DNA from: an uncultured Eubacterium sp. | Lineage (GTDB): Bacteria; Bacillota; Clostridia; Lachnospirales; Lachnospiraceae | Assembly (NCBI GenBank): GCA_905235555.1 | Contig: CAJOMD010000003.1 | Coordinates: 1 to 55,623, forward strand | Direction of reading: 5' to 3' | DNA length: 55,623 nucleotides | Part shown: positions 16,369 through 24,600 of the stretch, in pieces | How the letters are laid out: every line of letters starts with the position of its first letter | Numbering within the stretch: the first letter of the stretch is position 1 | The notes under the pieces: model-generated | Databases searched by the model: none | What the model saw: the letters and a program-made list of their open reading frames with translations, nothing else | What the model was told of the DNA's origin: nothing | Program-made: the position numbers and the translations under genes

Positions 16369-17277
16369 TTAAATAAACATTTTTTCCGGTTTATAAATTC
16401 TCTTGCCTTCGTCAAATTTATATAATCCAATGAATGTTTCATCTTCCCTATACACACGAACGACTTGTCCATCTTCGTGATTCATCTTAAACTTAGTATC
16501 GCCAGATGTGAAAATGTTTCCATTCATAACGAGTTTTTCTGCTTCGTCTGAAACCACGCATTTAGAATAATTATCCAGCACTTGATCTATCGGCAAAATC
16601 AAATCATCTAGTCTTCCTTCATCTCTTGCCTGTTCAATGTCTTCTAGTTTCACAGAATCTTCCACTTTGAATCTATCAACCCTAGTACGAGTAAGCTTTT
16701 CCATACATCCACCTACACCTAAATCTTGTCCTATATCGTGACATAAGGTTCTAATGTATGTACCCTTAGAACAAGTGACATCGATAAAAACTCTCGGAAA
16801 TTCGATACCCTTTATTGTTATATCAATAATCTTACATTGTCTGGTTGGGCGTTCCACTTCCTCTCCTCGTCTAGCTAAATCGTAAAGCTTTTGTCCTTTG
16901 ATTTTGATTGCGCTAAACATAGGTGGGATCTGTTCGTAGTCACCAATATATCCTTTGATAGTTTTAATAACTAGCTCCTCGTCCAAAGCATCAATCTCTC
17001 CTTCAGTTGCCTTTTTAACAATTTTACCAAATATGTCCTGAGTATTGGTTTCTGTCCCAAGAAGAAGCGTTGCGCTGTATGTCTTATCTTTTTCAGATAA
17101 AACGTCGCAAAGCTTTGTTGCTTTTCCTATGCAAACGGGGAGTACTCCCACTGCGTTTGGGTCAAGTGTGCCCATATGTCCAATCTTTTTTTCTTTTAAT
17201 ATTCCACGCAACTTCGCCACCACATCGTGCGATGTGAAACCTGGCTCTTTGTATACGTTAATAACTCCATTTAACAT
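16369..17277 (-). CDS. truB: tRNA pseudouridine(55) synthase
   Basis: Converts U55 in the T-loop of tRNAs to pseudouridine. 302 residues. Catalytic block 'GHMGTLDPNAVGVLPVCIGKA' is present in contiguous form (its Asp is the nucleophile, near residue 40), as are 'QIPPMFSAIKIKGQKLYDLAR' (KxLYxxAR type) and 'CSKGTYIRTLCHDIG'. A PUA-like C-terminal region follows. The ATG touches the nrnA stop codon (TAA-ATG), indicating coupled translation in the operon. Confidence 0.97.
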   Translation of the reverse strand: MLNGVINVYKEPGFTSHDVVAKLRGILKEKKIGHMGTLDPNAVGVLPVCIGKATKLCDVLSEKDKTYSATLLLGTETNTQDIFGKIVKKATEGEIDALDEELVIKTIKGYIGDYEQIPPMFSAIKIKGQKLYDLARRGEEVERPTRQCKIIDITIKGIEFPRVFIDVTCSKGTYIRTLCHDIGQDLGVGGCMEKLTRTRVDRFKVEDSVKLEDIEQARDEGRLDDLILPIDQVLDNYSKCVVSDEAEKLVMNGNIFTSGDTKFKMNHEDGQVVRVYREDETFIGLYKFDEGKRIYKPEKMFI

Positions 17278-18225
17278 TTAAAACTCTTTTTCTATTTCTG
17301 CCAAAACTTTTTCAATGACAGAGTCTTTGTCGCCCTCTATATCAAATCCGGCAGCTCTTTTGTGTCCGCCACCGCCAAAGGTAACCGCAATCTTACTTAC
17401 GTCTACTCTATCTTTTGAGCGAAGGCTCACCTTGTATTTATTATCTTCTAGCTGATATGCAAACATAGCCACTTCCACGCCCGACACATTTCTAATAGAT
17501 GCGATAACTGCATCTAAGTCGTTAGTAGTTAAACCATATTTTTCCATCAACTCACTTGTGCAATAACCGTAGATTACTTGGCCATCCATAGTTACAACTG
17601 TGTTAGTCTGAATCTTGGCAGTAATCATCATTTGGTTGTAAGACTTCTTATAAAAAGTCTCTTCCAAAATCTCATTGTGGTTGATTCCAAACTCCATCAT
17701 CTTTGCAGCAATGCGAAGTGTTTTAGGTTTTGTATTTTGAAATCTAAACACGCCCGAATCAGATGCTATACCCATATACATTGGTGCAGCAATGCCTGCG
17801 TCAAAAAGATCTACATCTAAAGTGTCAAATAATACTTCACACGCAGAACTAGCGTCTGCTACCACTATGTTTTCGTCTGCGTAGCCTTCATTACTCTTGT
17901 GATGATCTATGCAAAATGTCCTCTTTGCCTTTTCAAAGTACTCGATGTTCTTGCCCAGTCTATCTTCTGATGCAGTATCGAGAGCGATAAATAAGTCATA
18001 CTCTGTACCGTCAAAATCACCAGTGTCTACTTCATCAATATTTTCAATGATTCCATACTTTGAATCGACATATTCCAAGTGAACTCTTACATCCAAGTCT
18101 GGTCTATTCTTCTTTAAATAATTATAAAGAGACATACAAGAACCTATAGCATCTCCATCTGGTCTGATGTGCCCTGCTATACCAATCTTTGTAGCATCCC
18201 CAATAATATCATTAATCTTCATCAT
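17278..18225 (-). CDS. nrnA: DHH/DHHA1 phosphoesterase, NrnA-like oligoribonuclease / pAp phosphatase
   Basis: Degrades nano-RNAs (2-5 nt) and dephosphorylates 3'-phosphoadenosine 5'-phosphate. The metal-binding motifs of the DHH domain are present: 'GHIRPDGDAIGS' near residue 18, 'LFIALDTAS' and the eponymous 'CIDHHKSN' near residue 130. The DHHA1 domain ends with 'FGGGGHKRAAGFDI' near residue 288. 315 residues fits. Its start overlaps the last codons of rbfA by 14 nt and uses an AGGAGG embedded there. The rbfA-nrnA-truB-ribF order is the standard Firmicutes arrangement. Confidence 0.94.
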   Translation of the reverse strand: MMKINDIIGDATKIGIAGHIRPDGDAIGSCMSLYNYLKKNRPDLDVRVHLEYVDSKYGIIENIDEVDTGDFDGTEYDLFIALDTASEDRLGKNIEYFEKAKRTFCIDHHKSNEGYADENIVVADASSACEVLFDTLDVDLFDAGIAAPMYMGIASDSGVFRFQNTKPKTLRIAAKMMEFGINHNEILEETFYKKSYNQMMITAKIQTNTVVTMDGQVIYGYCTSELMEKYGLTTNDLDAVIASIRNVSGVEVAMFAYQLEDNKYKVSLRSKDRVDVSKIAVTFGGGGHKRAAGFDIEGDKDSVIEKVLAEIEKEF

Positions 18226-18607
18226 TTTGAGCCTCCTCTATGTCTGACTCATCATCTGATTCTACGTGCAAATCATCAATCATCTTTGAAAGTTTCATTC
18301 CATACTCGATTGATTCATCATACACGAACTCTAATTCTGGAGTGTTTCGAAGATTGATAGTATGCGCAAGTTCTTTTCTAATAAAACCTTTAGCACTCCT
18401 TAGGCCTTCCATAGTATCTTCCTTAGTCTTATCATCACCAAGCACACTAATAAAAACTTTTGCAGTCTTTAGGTCAGTGGCTACTTCCACTGCCACTACA
18501 GTAGTCATCATAGCAATTCTTGGGTCTTTAAGTTCACGAATGATAACGCCAAGTTCTCTTTGAACTTCCATATTTATTCGGTTGTTTTTAATACTACCTT
18601 TTTTCAT
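18212..18607 (-). CDS. rbfA: 30S ribosome-binding factor A
   Basis: Assists late maturation of the 16S 5' end in the small subunit. 131 residues with 'NRINMEVQRELGVIIRELKDPR' (start of the KH-like fold, contiguous at residues 8-29), 'AKVFISVLGD' and 'LRNTPELEFVYDESIEYG'. The C-terminal tail is acidic (EESDDESD-like) and disordered. GAGGAAAC precedes the ATG. It follows infB by 48 nt. Confidence 0.95.
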   Translation of the reverse strand: MKKGSIKNNRINMEVQRELGVIIRELKDPRIAMMTTVVAVEVATDLKTAKVFISVLGDDKTKEDTMEGLRSAKGFIRKELAHTINLRNTPELEFVYDESIEYGMKLSKMIDDLHVESDDESDIEEAQNDED

Positions 18608-18655
18608 TATTGTTTCCTCATAAAACTATTAGCGAGCCACTTGGCCCGCCAAAGT

Positions 18656-21235
18656 TTATTGTCTAGCAACCTCATGCATTACATATGCTTCTACCATATC
18701 GCCTTCTTGTACATCGTCAAAGTCTTCAAACACAAGACCACACTCGAAGCCTGCTTTCACTTCCTTAGCATCGTCCTTGAAACGTTTTAGTGAAGCCAAG
18801 TCACCTTCAAATATCTGCTCGCCTTCACGAGTGATTCTAACTTTACATCCTCTCTCGATCCAACCATCTTCCACATATGAACCAGCGATATTACCAACAC
18901 CTGAAGCCTTAAATATTTGACGAACCTCTGCGTGTCCAATAATACTCTCTTCGTATACAGGAGCAAGAAGTCCCTTCATAGCTCTCTCGATATCATCAAT
19001 AGCATTATAGATTACATCGTATAGTCTGATATCAACCTTTTCATTACGAGCAGTTTCTTCAGCTAGCGAATCAGCTTTTACGTTGAAACCGATGATTACT
19101 GCGTTTGACGCAGAAGCAAGGATAACGTCTGACTCTGAAATGTTACCAGCGCCGTCGTGGATAACCTTAACTTCTACCTCATCGTTTGAAAGCTTAGTCA
19201 AACTCTGCTTAACAGCTTCCACTGAACCTTGAACGTCGGCCTTAACAATAAGGTTAAGTTCTTTAAGTTCTCCAGCTTCAATCTGTGAGTTAAGATCTTC
19301 AAGTGTAATTCTAAATTTATTCTTTTCAAGCATCTTCTGCTTGCTGTCCTCTACGAATGTAGCCGCAAAGTCCTTTGCCTCGGCCGAAGTCTTTGTAGAA
19401 ACAAATACTTCACCAGCATTTGGCACACCGTTAAGACCAAGAATCTCAACTGGTGTAGATGGGCCAGCTTTCTTGATAGGCTTACCTCTGTGATCTGCCA
19501 TAGCACGTACTTTACCATGTGTAGCACCGGCAGCCACGTGGTCACCAATCTTAAGTGTACCTTTCTGGATAAGAGCTGTGGCAACAGGTCCCTTACCTTT
19601 ATCTAACTTAGCCTCTACTATGATACCTCTGGCCTCACGGTTAGGATTAGCCTTAAGTTCAAGCACATCTGCCTGAAGAAGCACCATTTCTAATAAGTCA
19701 TCAATACCTTGTTTAGACTTAGCTGATACTGGAACCATCTCCACATTACCACCCCACTCAGTTGAAAGAAGTTCATGCTCAGATAGACCCTGCATAACTC
19801 TGTTTATATCTGCACCTGGTTTATCAATTTTGTTAATAGCAACAATAATTTCAATTCCAGCTGCTCTAGCATGGTTAATAGCCTCAATAGTCTGTGGCAT
19901 AACACCGTCATCAGCAGCTACCACTAGAATAGCGATATCTGTAGACTGCGCACCACGCATACGCATAGAAGTAAACGCCTCGTGTCCTGGAGTATCAAGG
20001 AATGTGATTTTTCTTCCGTTGATTTCAACTACAGAAGCACCGATGTGCTGTGTGATACCACCAGCTTCGCCCTCTATCACGTTTGTCTCTCTAATAGCAT
20101 CAAGAAGTGATGTTTTACCGTGGTCAACGTGACCCATAACGCAGACAACTGGAGGACGTTTTTCCATATCTGACTCGTTCTCCTCGTCTTCCTTCAATAA
20201 TTCTTCTATGATGTCTACTTTTTCTTCTTTTTCGCAGATGATATCGTAGCCAATAGCAATCTCTTCTGCATCCTCAAAAGTAAGTTCAGTGTTAACTGTC
20301 ACCATCTTACCTTCTAAGAACAACTTCTTAATGACATCTGATGAAGTCATCTTCATTCTCTCGGCTAGTTCACCAATAGTAATAATGTCTGGCACTTCAA
20401 TAACTTTGATTTCTTCACGCTTCTCTTCTTTTTTCTTAGGCTTTGTAAGTTTCTGTTTTGAGAAGTCGCGTGCCTTTCTGCCACTTGGGCCATCCTCAAA
20501 TCTTCTATCTGAATTTCTATTATCTCTTCTCTTGTTATTTTTCTTTCTGCCTTTGCCTTTGGCTGGAGCATCGTCTTTACGCACCTCCATCTTCTCAGGA
20601 CGATGTTTTCTACTTTTTGAAGGCTTTTCATCATCTTTCGTTGAAACAGCTTTCTTTACAACACCGCCTTTCTTTCCATCAGAAACAGGACCTGTTATCT
20701 TTCTGCCCTTTTTCTTTGGCTTAGCAGGTTTTTCTTCCTTCTTCTCCTCTAAAGCTTCAGTGGCCTTCTTCTCAGTCTCTTTGGCTTTTGCTGCCGCTTC
20801 GTCGGTAGACTTTTTCTTCCTTCTACTCTTTGTTGTACCTTCAGATTCAGAAGAACTTGATTTTTTCTTGCGCTTCTTGTGTTCACCGTGATGCTTGTGC
20901 TCACCTGAACTTTTGTGTTTGCGCTTTTTCTTGCCGTCCTTTGAACCTTCGCCTGTCTTTAACATACCACGACTTGTAATAATTACACGTGGTTTCTTTT
21001 CTTCTTCTTTTTTGTCATCTGAAGATTCTTCTTTCTTTTCTTCAGGTTTTTCTTCCTTTGGATCTGCCTTCTTTTCAGTGGCTTCGCCAAAATGCTTTCT
21101 AATTTTTTCTATGTTGTCGTCTTCAATTGAACTTTGAGCTTTGACTTCGACGCCTTCTCCAGCGAGGAATTCCACCACATCTTTACTCTTAATGTCCAAT
21201 TCTTTGGCAACTTCATGAACTCTCATTTTTGCCAT
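18656..21235 (-). CDS. infB: Translation initiation factor IF-2
   Basis: GTPase that places initiator tRNA on the 30S subunit and joins the subunits. Of the 859 residues, 1-50 form an IF2_N domain ('[20 protein letters not shown]'); about 55-275 is a very long Lys/Glu/Ser-rich linker; a second IF2_N-like domain follows at about 280-335 ('[20 protein letters not shown]'). The G domain begins near residue 360 with '[14 protein letters not shown]' (G1), '[12 protein letters not shown]' (G3) and 'NKIDKPGAD' (G4). Domains II, III and IV complete the protein. Its Shine-Dalgarno sequence (GAGGAGG) lies inside the last nusA codons, 3 nt separating the genes, so the two are coupled. The ylxR and ylxQ genes that usually stand in this gap are absent. 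Confidence 0.97.
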   Translation of the reverse strand: MAKMRVHEVAKELDIKSKDVVEFLAGEGVEVKAQSSIEDDNIEKIRKHFGEATEKKADPKEEKPEEKKEESSDDKKEEEKKPRVIITSRGMLKTGEGSKDGKKKRKHKSSGEHKHHGEHKKRKKKSSSSESEGTTKSRRKKKSTDEAAAKAKETEKKATEALEEKKEEKPAKPKKKGRKITGPVSDGKKGGVVKKAVSTKDDEKPSKSRKHRPEKMEVRKDDAPAKGKGRKKNNKRRDNRNSDRRFEDGPSGRKARDFSKQKLTKPKKKEEKREEIKVIEVPDIITIGELAERMKMTSSDVIKKLFLEGKMVTVNTELTFEDAEEIAIGYDIICEKEEKVDIIEELLKEDEENESDMEKRPPVVCVMGHVDHGKTSLLDAIRETNVIEGEAGGITQHIGASVVEINGRKITFLDTPGHEAFTSMRMRGAQSTDIAILVVAADDGVMPQTIEAINHARAAGIEIIVAINKIDKPGADINRVMQGLSEHELLSTEWGGNVEMVPVSAKSKQGIDDLLEMVLLQADVLELKANPNREARGIIVEAKLDKGKGPVATALIQKGTLKIGDHVAAGATHGKVRAMADHRGKPIKKAGPSTPVEILGLNGVPNAGEVFVSTKTSAEAKDFAATFVEDSKQKMLEKNKFRITLEDLNSQIEAGELKELNLIVKADVQGSVEAVKQSLTKLSNDEVEVKVIHDGAGNISESDVILASASNAVIIGFNVKADSLAEETARNEKVDIRLYDVIYNAIDDIERAMKGLLAPVYEESIIGHAEVRQIFKASGVGNIAGSYVEDGWIERGCKVRITREGEQIFEGDLASLKRFKDDAKEVKAGFECGLVFEDFDDVQEGDMVEAYVMHEVARQ

Positions 21236-21238
21236 ATT

Positions 21239-22507
21239 TTATTCCTCCTCTTTTGCGTCTTCGTCCTTTTCGTCAGTTTCTTCTTTTTTATCTTCATCCT
21301 TTTCGTCAGTCTCTTCTACTTCATCATCATACTCTGCGTCGTACTCTTCTTCCTCATCGTACTCGTCCTCATATTCCATATCATACTCATCATCGTACTC
21401 GTCATCATACTCGCCATCATAGTACTCATCATCGTAGAAGTCATCCTCATCAAATACATACTGAATTCCTTCTTCCTTAGCCTGAGCCTCGCTCTTGATG
21501 TCTATCTTATAATCAGTAAGTTTAGCGGCAAGACGAGCGTTTTGACCTTCTTTACCGATTGCAAGTGACAACTGTGAATCTGGAACGATTACTGTGGCTT
21601 CTTTATTTTCTGGATCAGCCAAAACGTCTATAACCTTTGAAGGGCTAAGCGCATTTTCAATCAAGATGGCAGGGTTGTTAGACCATGTAACAATATCGAT
21701 CTTTTCGTTTTGAAGTTCATCCACTACGGCGTTAACTCTCTCACCATTAACACCTACACATGCACCTACTGCATCCACATCTTCGTTATGTGAGTAAACT
21801 GAAATCTTTGAACGTGAGCCAGCTTCACGAGCCACGCCCTTAATTTCAACTGTTCCATCTGCTATTTCTGAAACTTCTAATTCAAATAACTTTCTAACTA
21901 ATTCTGCATGTTTTCTAGAAACGATGATTCTAGGACCACGTTTTTCATTCTTAACATCAACCACATATAGTTTAATTCTATCGTGTGGTCTGAAGTGTTC
22001 ACCAGGGGCCTGTTCTTTATCTGTAAGAATAGTGTCTGCATTGTCTAAACTGATATTGATTGTTCTTCCATTGATTCTCTGAACAATACCAGTGATAAGC
22101 TGGCCTTTCTTGTCAGAGTATTTGTCAAAGACGCTCTTTCTCTCTTCTTCTTTAAGTTTCTGAAGGATACCGTTCTTTGCACTTGAAATAGCAATACGTC
22201 CGAAGTCTTTAGAATCTACCTCCACTTCTACAGTATCGCCTAATTTAGCATCAGGATTGATTAACTTAGCATCTTCAAGATTAATCTCTGAGATGTCATC
22301 CATGCTCTCTTCCACTACTTCCTTCACTGAGTAAACGTGATACTCACCAGTCTCTCTATCGATCACTACGTGTGAGTTTTCCTCTTTCTTAAAGTTGTTC
22401 TTGTAAGCAACTTGCAAGTTAGTCTCAATCACGTCAAATAGAACATCCTTATCAATGCCCTTTTCCTTTGATAATGTCTCAATAATTTTCATAAATTCAT
22501 TTGCCAT
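21239..22507 (-). CDS. nusA: Transcription termination/antitermination factor NusA with acidic repeat tail
   Basis: Binds RNA polymerase and modulates pausing, termination and antitermination. Residues 1-130 are the N-terminal polymerase-binding domain ('ALSKEKGID'-like start), followed by S1 (about 135-200, 'GQLITGIVQRINGRTINISL'), KH1 ('GVAREAGSRSKISVYS', 'GACVGVNGERVN') and KH2 ('AIGKEGQNARLAAKLT', near residue 325). The core ends about residue 350. After it comes a low-complexity acidic tail of about 65 residues built on Glu-Tyr-Asp-Asp/Asp-Glu repeats and ending EEE. This tail is encoded by short repeats (CATCATACTCATCATCGTAC-like on the plus strand) prone to slippage. NusA is the second gene of the rimP operon, 15 nt after rimP. 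Confidence 0.96.
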   Translation of the reverse strand: MANEFMKIIETLSKEKGIDKDVLFDVIETNLQVAYKNNFKKEENSHVVIDRETGEYHVYSVKEVVEESMDDISEINLEDAKLINPDAKLGDTVEVEVDSKDFGRIAISSAKNGILQKLKEEERKSVFDKYSDKKGQLITGIVQRINGRTINISLDNADTILTDKEQAPGEHFRPHDRIKLYVVDVKNEKRGPRIIVSRKHAELVRKLFELEVSEIADGTVEIKGVAREAGSRSKISVYSHNEDVDAVGACVGVNGERVNAVVDELQNEKIDIVTWSNNPAILIENALSPSKVIDVLADPENKEATVIVPDSQLSLAIGKEGQNARLAAKLTDYKIDIKSEAQAKEEGIQYVFDEDDFYDDEYYDGEYDDEYDDEYDMEYEDEYDEEEEYDAEYDDEVEETDEKDEDKKEETDEKDEDAKEEE

Positions 22508-22522
22508 TTTTCTAATATCCTC

Positions 22523-22990
22523 CTAAAATTCGATATATTCTCTAGCTAGAGAAACATCTGCTCTGTCTATTTTTATTTCATTACCTTCTTCTATTTCAAT
22601 GGTAATAGTTTCTTTATCATAAGACTTTAAAAGTCCTACTATCTCTTTCTCGCCATCTATAGCCTTGTATAAATGAATTTCGCAAACTTTTTCTAAGTTT
22701 CTATCAAAATCCCTATCCTTTTTCATCGGTCTGCCAAGTCCTGGCGAACTGACTTCTAAGATATACTGTTCATCGATAAAATCTTTTTCATCAAGTTTGT
22801 CGCTAAGTGGCCTAGAAATTGACTCTAAATCATCAATCGTAATACCACCTGGTTTGTCCACAAACACCCTTAAATAGTAACTATTTCCTTCTTTGACGAA
22901 CTCTGTGTCTACTAACTCAAAGTCTTTTTCATCTATAAGGGGCATAACTAATTCTTCGGTCTTTGCCTCTATACTTTTACGTTTAGACAT
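22523..22990 (-). CDS. rimP: Ribosome maturation factor RimP
   Basis: Needed for 30S subunit maturation. 155 residues with 'FELVDTEFVKEGNSYYLRVF', 'GGITIDDLESISRPLSDKLD', and 'YILEVSSPGLGRPMKKDRDF', all conserved in the family; the second domain is SH3-like. It is the first gene of the rimP-nusA-infB-rbfA-nrnA-truB-ribF operon, starts after AGGAGG, and has a consensus promoter 80 nt upstream with a terminator-like hairpin in between. Confidence 0.96.
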   Translation of the reverse strand: MSKRKSIEAKTEELVMPLIDEKDFELVDTEFVKEGNSYYLRVFVDKPGGITIDDLESISRPLSDKLDEKDFIDEQYILEVSSPGLGRPMKKDRDFDRNLEKVCEIHLYKAIDGEKEIVGLLKSYDKETITIEIEEGNEIKIDRADVSLAREYIEF

Positions 22991-23009
22991 TTGTCCTCCT
23001 AATTCATAG

Positions 23010-23036
23010 AAAAAAGCGGCCCTTTCGGACTGCTTT
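23010..23036 (-). promoter_or_regulatory. Terminator-like hairpin in the rimP leader (candidate NusA-responsive attenuator)
   Basis: The minus-strand RNA forms AAGC-A-GUCC / GGGC-C-GCUU with a GAAA tetraloop, one A-C mismatch and one G-U pair, then runs into UUUUC. It begins about 26 nt after the predicted transcription start at about 23061 and ends about 12 nt before the AGGAGG of rimP. It could also be the terminator of the SDR gene upstream, but it lies inside the transcript of the rimP promoter, so it should act on that operon in any case. Confidence 0.6.
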
Positions 23037-23067
23037 CTGCTTTTCTAGTATTCTGTTTCCAATAGGC

Positions 23068-23096
23068 ATTATATAAGTATATATGCGTAATGTCAA
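23068..23096 (-). promoter_or_regulatory. Consensus promoter of the rimP-nusA-infB operon
   Basis: Minus-strand TTGACA (23091-23096), exactly 17-nt spacer, TATAAT (23068-23073): a perfect match to the housekeeping sigma consensus. It sits directly behind the SDR stop codon. Confidence 0.88.
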
Positions 23097-23099
23097 GGT

Positions 23100-23915
23100 T
23101 TATTTGACGTTCTCAAACAGTTTAGTCTTCGAGTGTTTAATCCTAATCTCATACCATTTAACACTCAATGCTGGGAAGAGTCTTGCGAATTTATCCATTA
23201 TTTTGGCATCTCTTCCTATTAATCCTCTTACTTTTTGCTTCAATATCTTTTTAGTAATTTTTTCTGCTGCCTTTTCAGGGCTTAATTTAATCTTATTCTG
23301 TAGTTTTTTATCAATAGTTTTATGTTGATTTCTAAAATACTCAGTATCAACAAATCCCGGAATCATATATCCAACATACATTTCACGACCAAGTTCAGCT
23401 ACCAAGCTCTTTGAATAGGACAAAAGCGCTGCCTGGCTCTCTGAATGTGCAGAAGTCCCAAGCAAAGGAACTAAAGCATCTGCACTGATAATATTTACAA
23501 TACCTGGCATACTGGATTCCCTTAAAATAGGTAGAAGTGCATTTACAGCATATCTATATGAATAATAGTTTACATCGAAAGTTTCACGAATTACATCTTC
23601 TTTGTAGTTTGTAATTCTTTGAAGCATTGGGAGTGTTCCTACATTATTAATAAGGATGTCAATCTTTCTACCCTCTTCCTTTAGCTCCATCGCTAAAACA
23701 TCCCAATTTTCTTCCTGGCTCACATCAAAAGCTCTGTACTCAAAGAAATCTGTCATATAGGTGAGGTTCGTTTTTACATAGTGTAGTTTCTCCTCTGACT
23801 GTCCGATTCCAATCACTCGACAACCATAGTATCTAACAAGTTTCTCTGTTAAAGCTCTACCTATACCAGATGATGCTCCCGTTATTAAAACTGTTTTATT
23901 TCTAATCCACTCCAT
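23100..23915 (-). CDS. Short-chain dehydrogenase/reductase family protein with altered active site
   Basis: 271 residues with the Rossmann start 'TGASSGIGRAL' at 12-22 and 'ILINNVGTLPM' at 88-98, both normal for classical SDR enzymes. The catalytic serine is in place (S144 in NIISADA). In the YxxxK motif, however, the aligned segment at 157-161 is HSESQ: His replaces the catalytic Tyr and Gln the catalytic Lys. The surrounding sequence aligns without gaps, so this is substitution and not misalignment. It may bind NAD(P) without normal turnover or use a different chemistry. The C-terminus is basic (about 235-271). The substrate cannot be named. It is encoded alone, between tRNA-Glu and the rimP promoter. 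Confidence 0.85.
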   Translation of the reverse strand: MEWIRNKTVLITGASSGIGRALTEKLVRYYGCRVIGIGQSEEKLHYVKTNLTYMTDFFEYRAFDVSQEENWDVLAMELKEEGRKIDILINNVGTLPMLQRITNYKEDVIRETFDVNYYSYRYAVNALLPILRESSMPGIVNIISADALVPLLGTSAHSESQAALLSYSKSLVAELGREMYVGYMIPGFVDTEYFRNQHKTIDKKLQNKIKLSPEKAAEKITKKILKQKVRGLIGRDAKIMDKFARLFPALSVKWYEIRIKHSKTKLFENVK

Positions 23916-23948
23916 AACTGTTTCTACTTTAACACTTACAAAAAACTA

Positions 23949-23976
23949 TTGCAAATTCATAGATTATTGTTATAAT
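23949..23976 (+). promoter_or_regulatory. tRNA-Glu promoter
   Basis: Plus-strand TTGCAA (23949-23954), 16-nt spacer, TATAAT (23971-23976), 14 nt before the tRNA 5' end. Confidence 0.65.
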
Positions 23977-23989
23977 AAGTCTTGGTCTT

Positions 23990-24061
23990 GGCTCGTTGGT
24001 CAAGTGGTTAAGACGCCGCCCTCTCAAGGCGGAATCACGAGTTCAATTCTCGTACGAGCTG
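23990..24061 (+). tRNA. tRNA-Glu (anticodon CTC)
   Basis: A cloverleaf folds from GGCTCGT pairing with ACGAGCT; the anticodon arm is CCGCC-CTCTCAA-GGCGG with anticodon CTC at the centre of the loop, decoding GAG; the T arm is ACGAG-TTCAATT-CTCGT with the TTCAA variant of the usual TTCGA. First pair is G-U, discriminator base G, and CCA is not encoded. It is on the plus strand, opposite to its neighbours, with its own promoter and terminator. Confidence 0.95.
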
Positions 24062-24062
24062 T

Positions 24063-24092
24063 AAAAAGCACTCCAAACGGAGTGCTTTTTTT
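24063..24092. terminator. Bidirectional terminator between tRNA-Glu and the nitroreductase gene
   Basis: Stem AAAAAGCACTCC / GGAGTGCTTTTT with AAAC loop: U tract on the plus strand for the tRNA, and on the minus strand for the nitroreductase gene that ends at 24095. Confidence 0.88.
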
Positions 24093-24094
24093 AT

Positions 24095-24574
24095 TTATTC
24101 ACGCCAATCTTCTGCTGGCATACCTAGTGATAACATACATTCAACTGAATATTTATCTTCTAAATTAAGTTTAGACTTTATAAGATCTGCCGTTAGTTCA
24201 CCTGTCTCATCAAGATATCTTCCTCTTACTTGAACCCAGCAATTCCCAACACCAAGTTCTGTAGCTCTTAGTTGCATAATCATCATTGCTATTGAACAAT
24301 CTTCTATCCAAGTGTCTGATAATTCACTATCACCCACTACCACTATGGCCGCATTAGCCCCCGCTAGTATTTGTGAGCCGTGGCTTCTTGTGTTTGAAAG
24401 ATACTCTAGTGTTTCTTTGTCCCTAACTAATATAAAGCGTACAGGCTTTTTGTTACGACCGCTTGGTGCAAGTTTTCCTGCTTCTATTATTTTATCTAAT
24501 GTTTCTTGTGGTATTTGCTCATCTGAATATTTTCTAATACTTTTTCTTTTCTTTAAAATATTTATTAATTCCAT
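24095..24574 (-). CDS. Nitroreductase family protein
   Basis: 159 residues, short for the family. 'LKKRKSIRKYSDEQIP' at the N-terminus carries the FMN phosphate-binding R-S-I-R-x-Y pattern, followed by 'GKLAPSGRNKKPVRFILV' (the A-P-S-x-x-N pattern) and 'GVGNCWVQVRGR' late in the chain. Such enzymes bind FMN and reduce nitro, quinone or enone groups with NAD(P)H as dimers; short versions are common in anaerobes. Physiological substrate unknown. AGGT lies upstream of the ATG and polC ends 26 nt before it in transcription order, so it may be the last gene of the long envelope/replication operon. Confidence 0.88.
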   Translation of the reverse strand: MELINILKKRKSIRKYSDEQIPQETLDKIIEAGKLAPSGRNKKPVRFILVRDKETLEYLSNTRSHGSQILAGANAAIVVVGDSELSDTWIEDCSIAMMIMQLRATELGVGNCWVQVRGRYLDETGELTADLIKSKLNLEDKYSVECMLSLGMPAEDWRE

Positions 24575-24600
24575 ATCAAAACCTCCGTTTGAAAATATTA

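Noticed and set aside
20289..20891. Plus-strand frame rich in Phe/Leu/Ser opposite the infB linker
   Set aside because: It is the complement of the Lys/Glu-rich infB linker; the apparent membrane-protein look is an artefact of that composition.
21310..21450. Repeats of CATCATACTCATCATCGTAC type taken as a CRISPR array
   Set aside because: The units are short, irregular, in frame with nusA and encode its acidic tail; no spacer structure.
21134..21568. Plus-strand frames (Ile/Val-rich and His/Arg-rich) opposite the nusA acidic tail
   Set aside because: They are readings of the Asp/Glu/Tyr repeat on the other strand; no start signals.
24095..24574. Nitroreductase as truncated by frameshift
   Set aside because: It has a normal start and stop, both FMN-binding blocks are present, and short members of this family are common.
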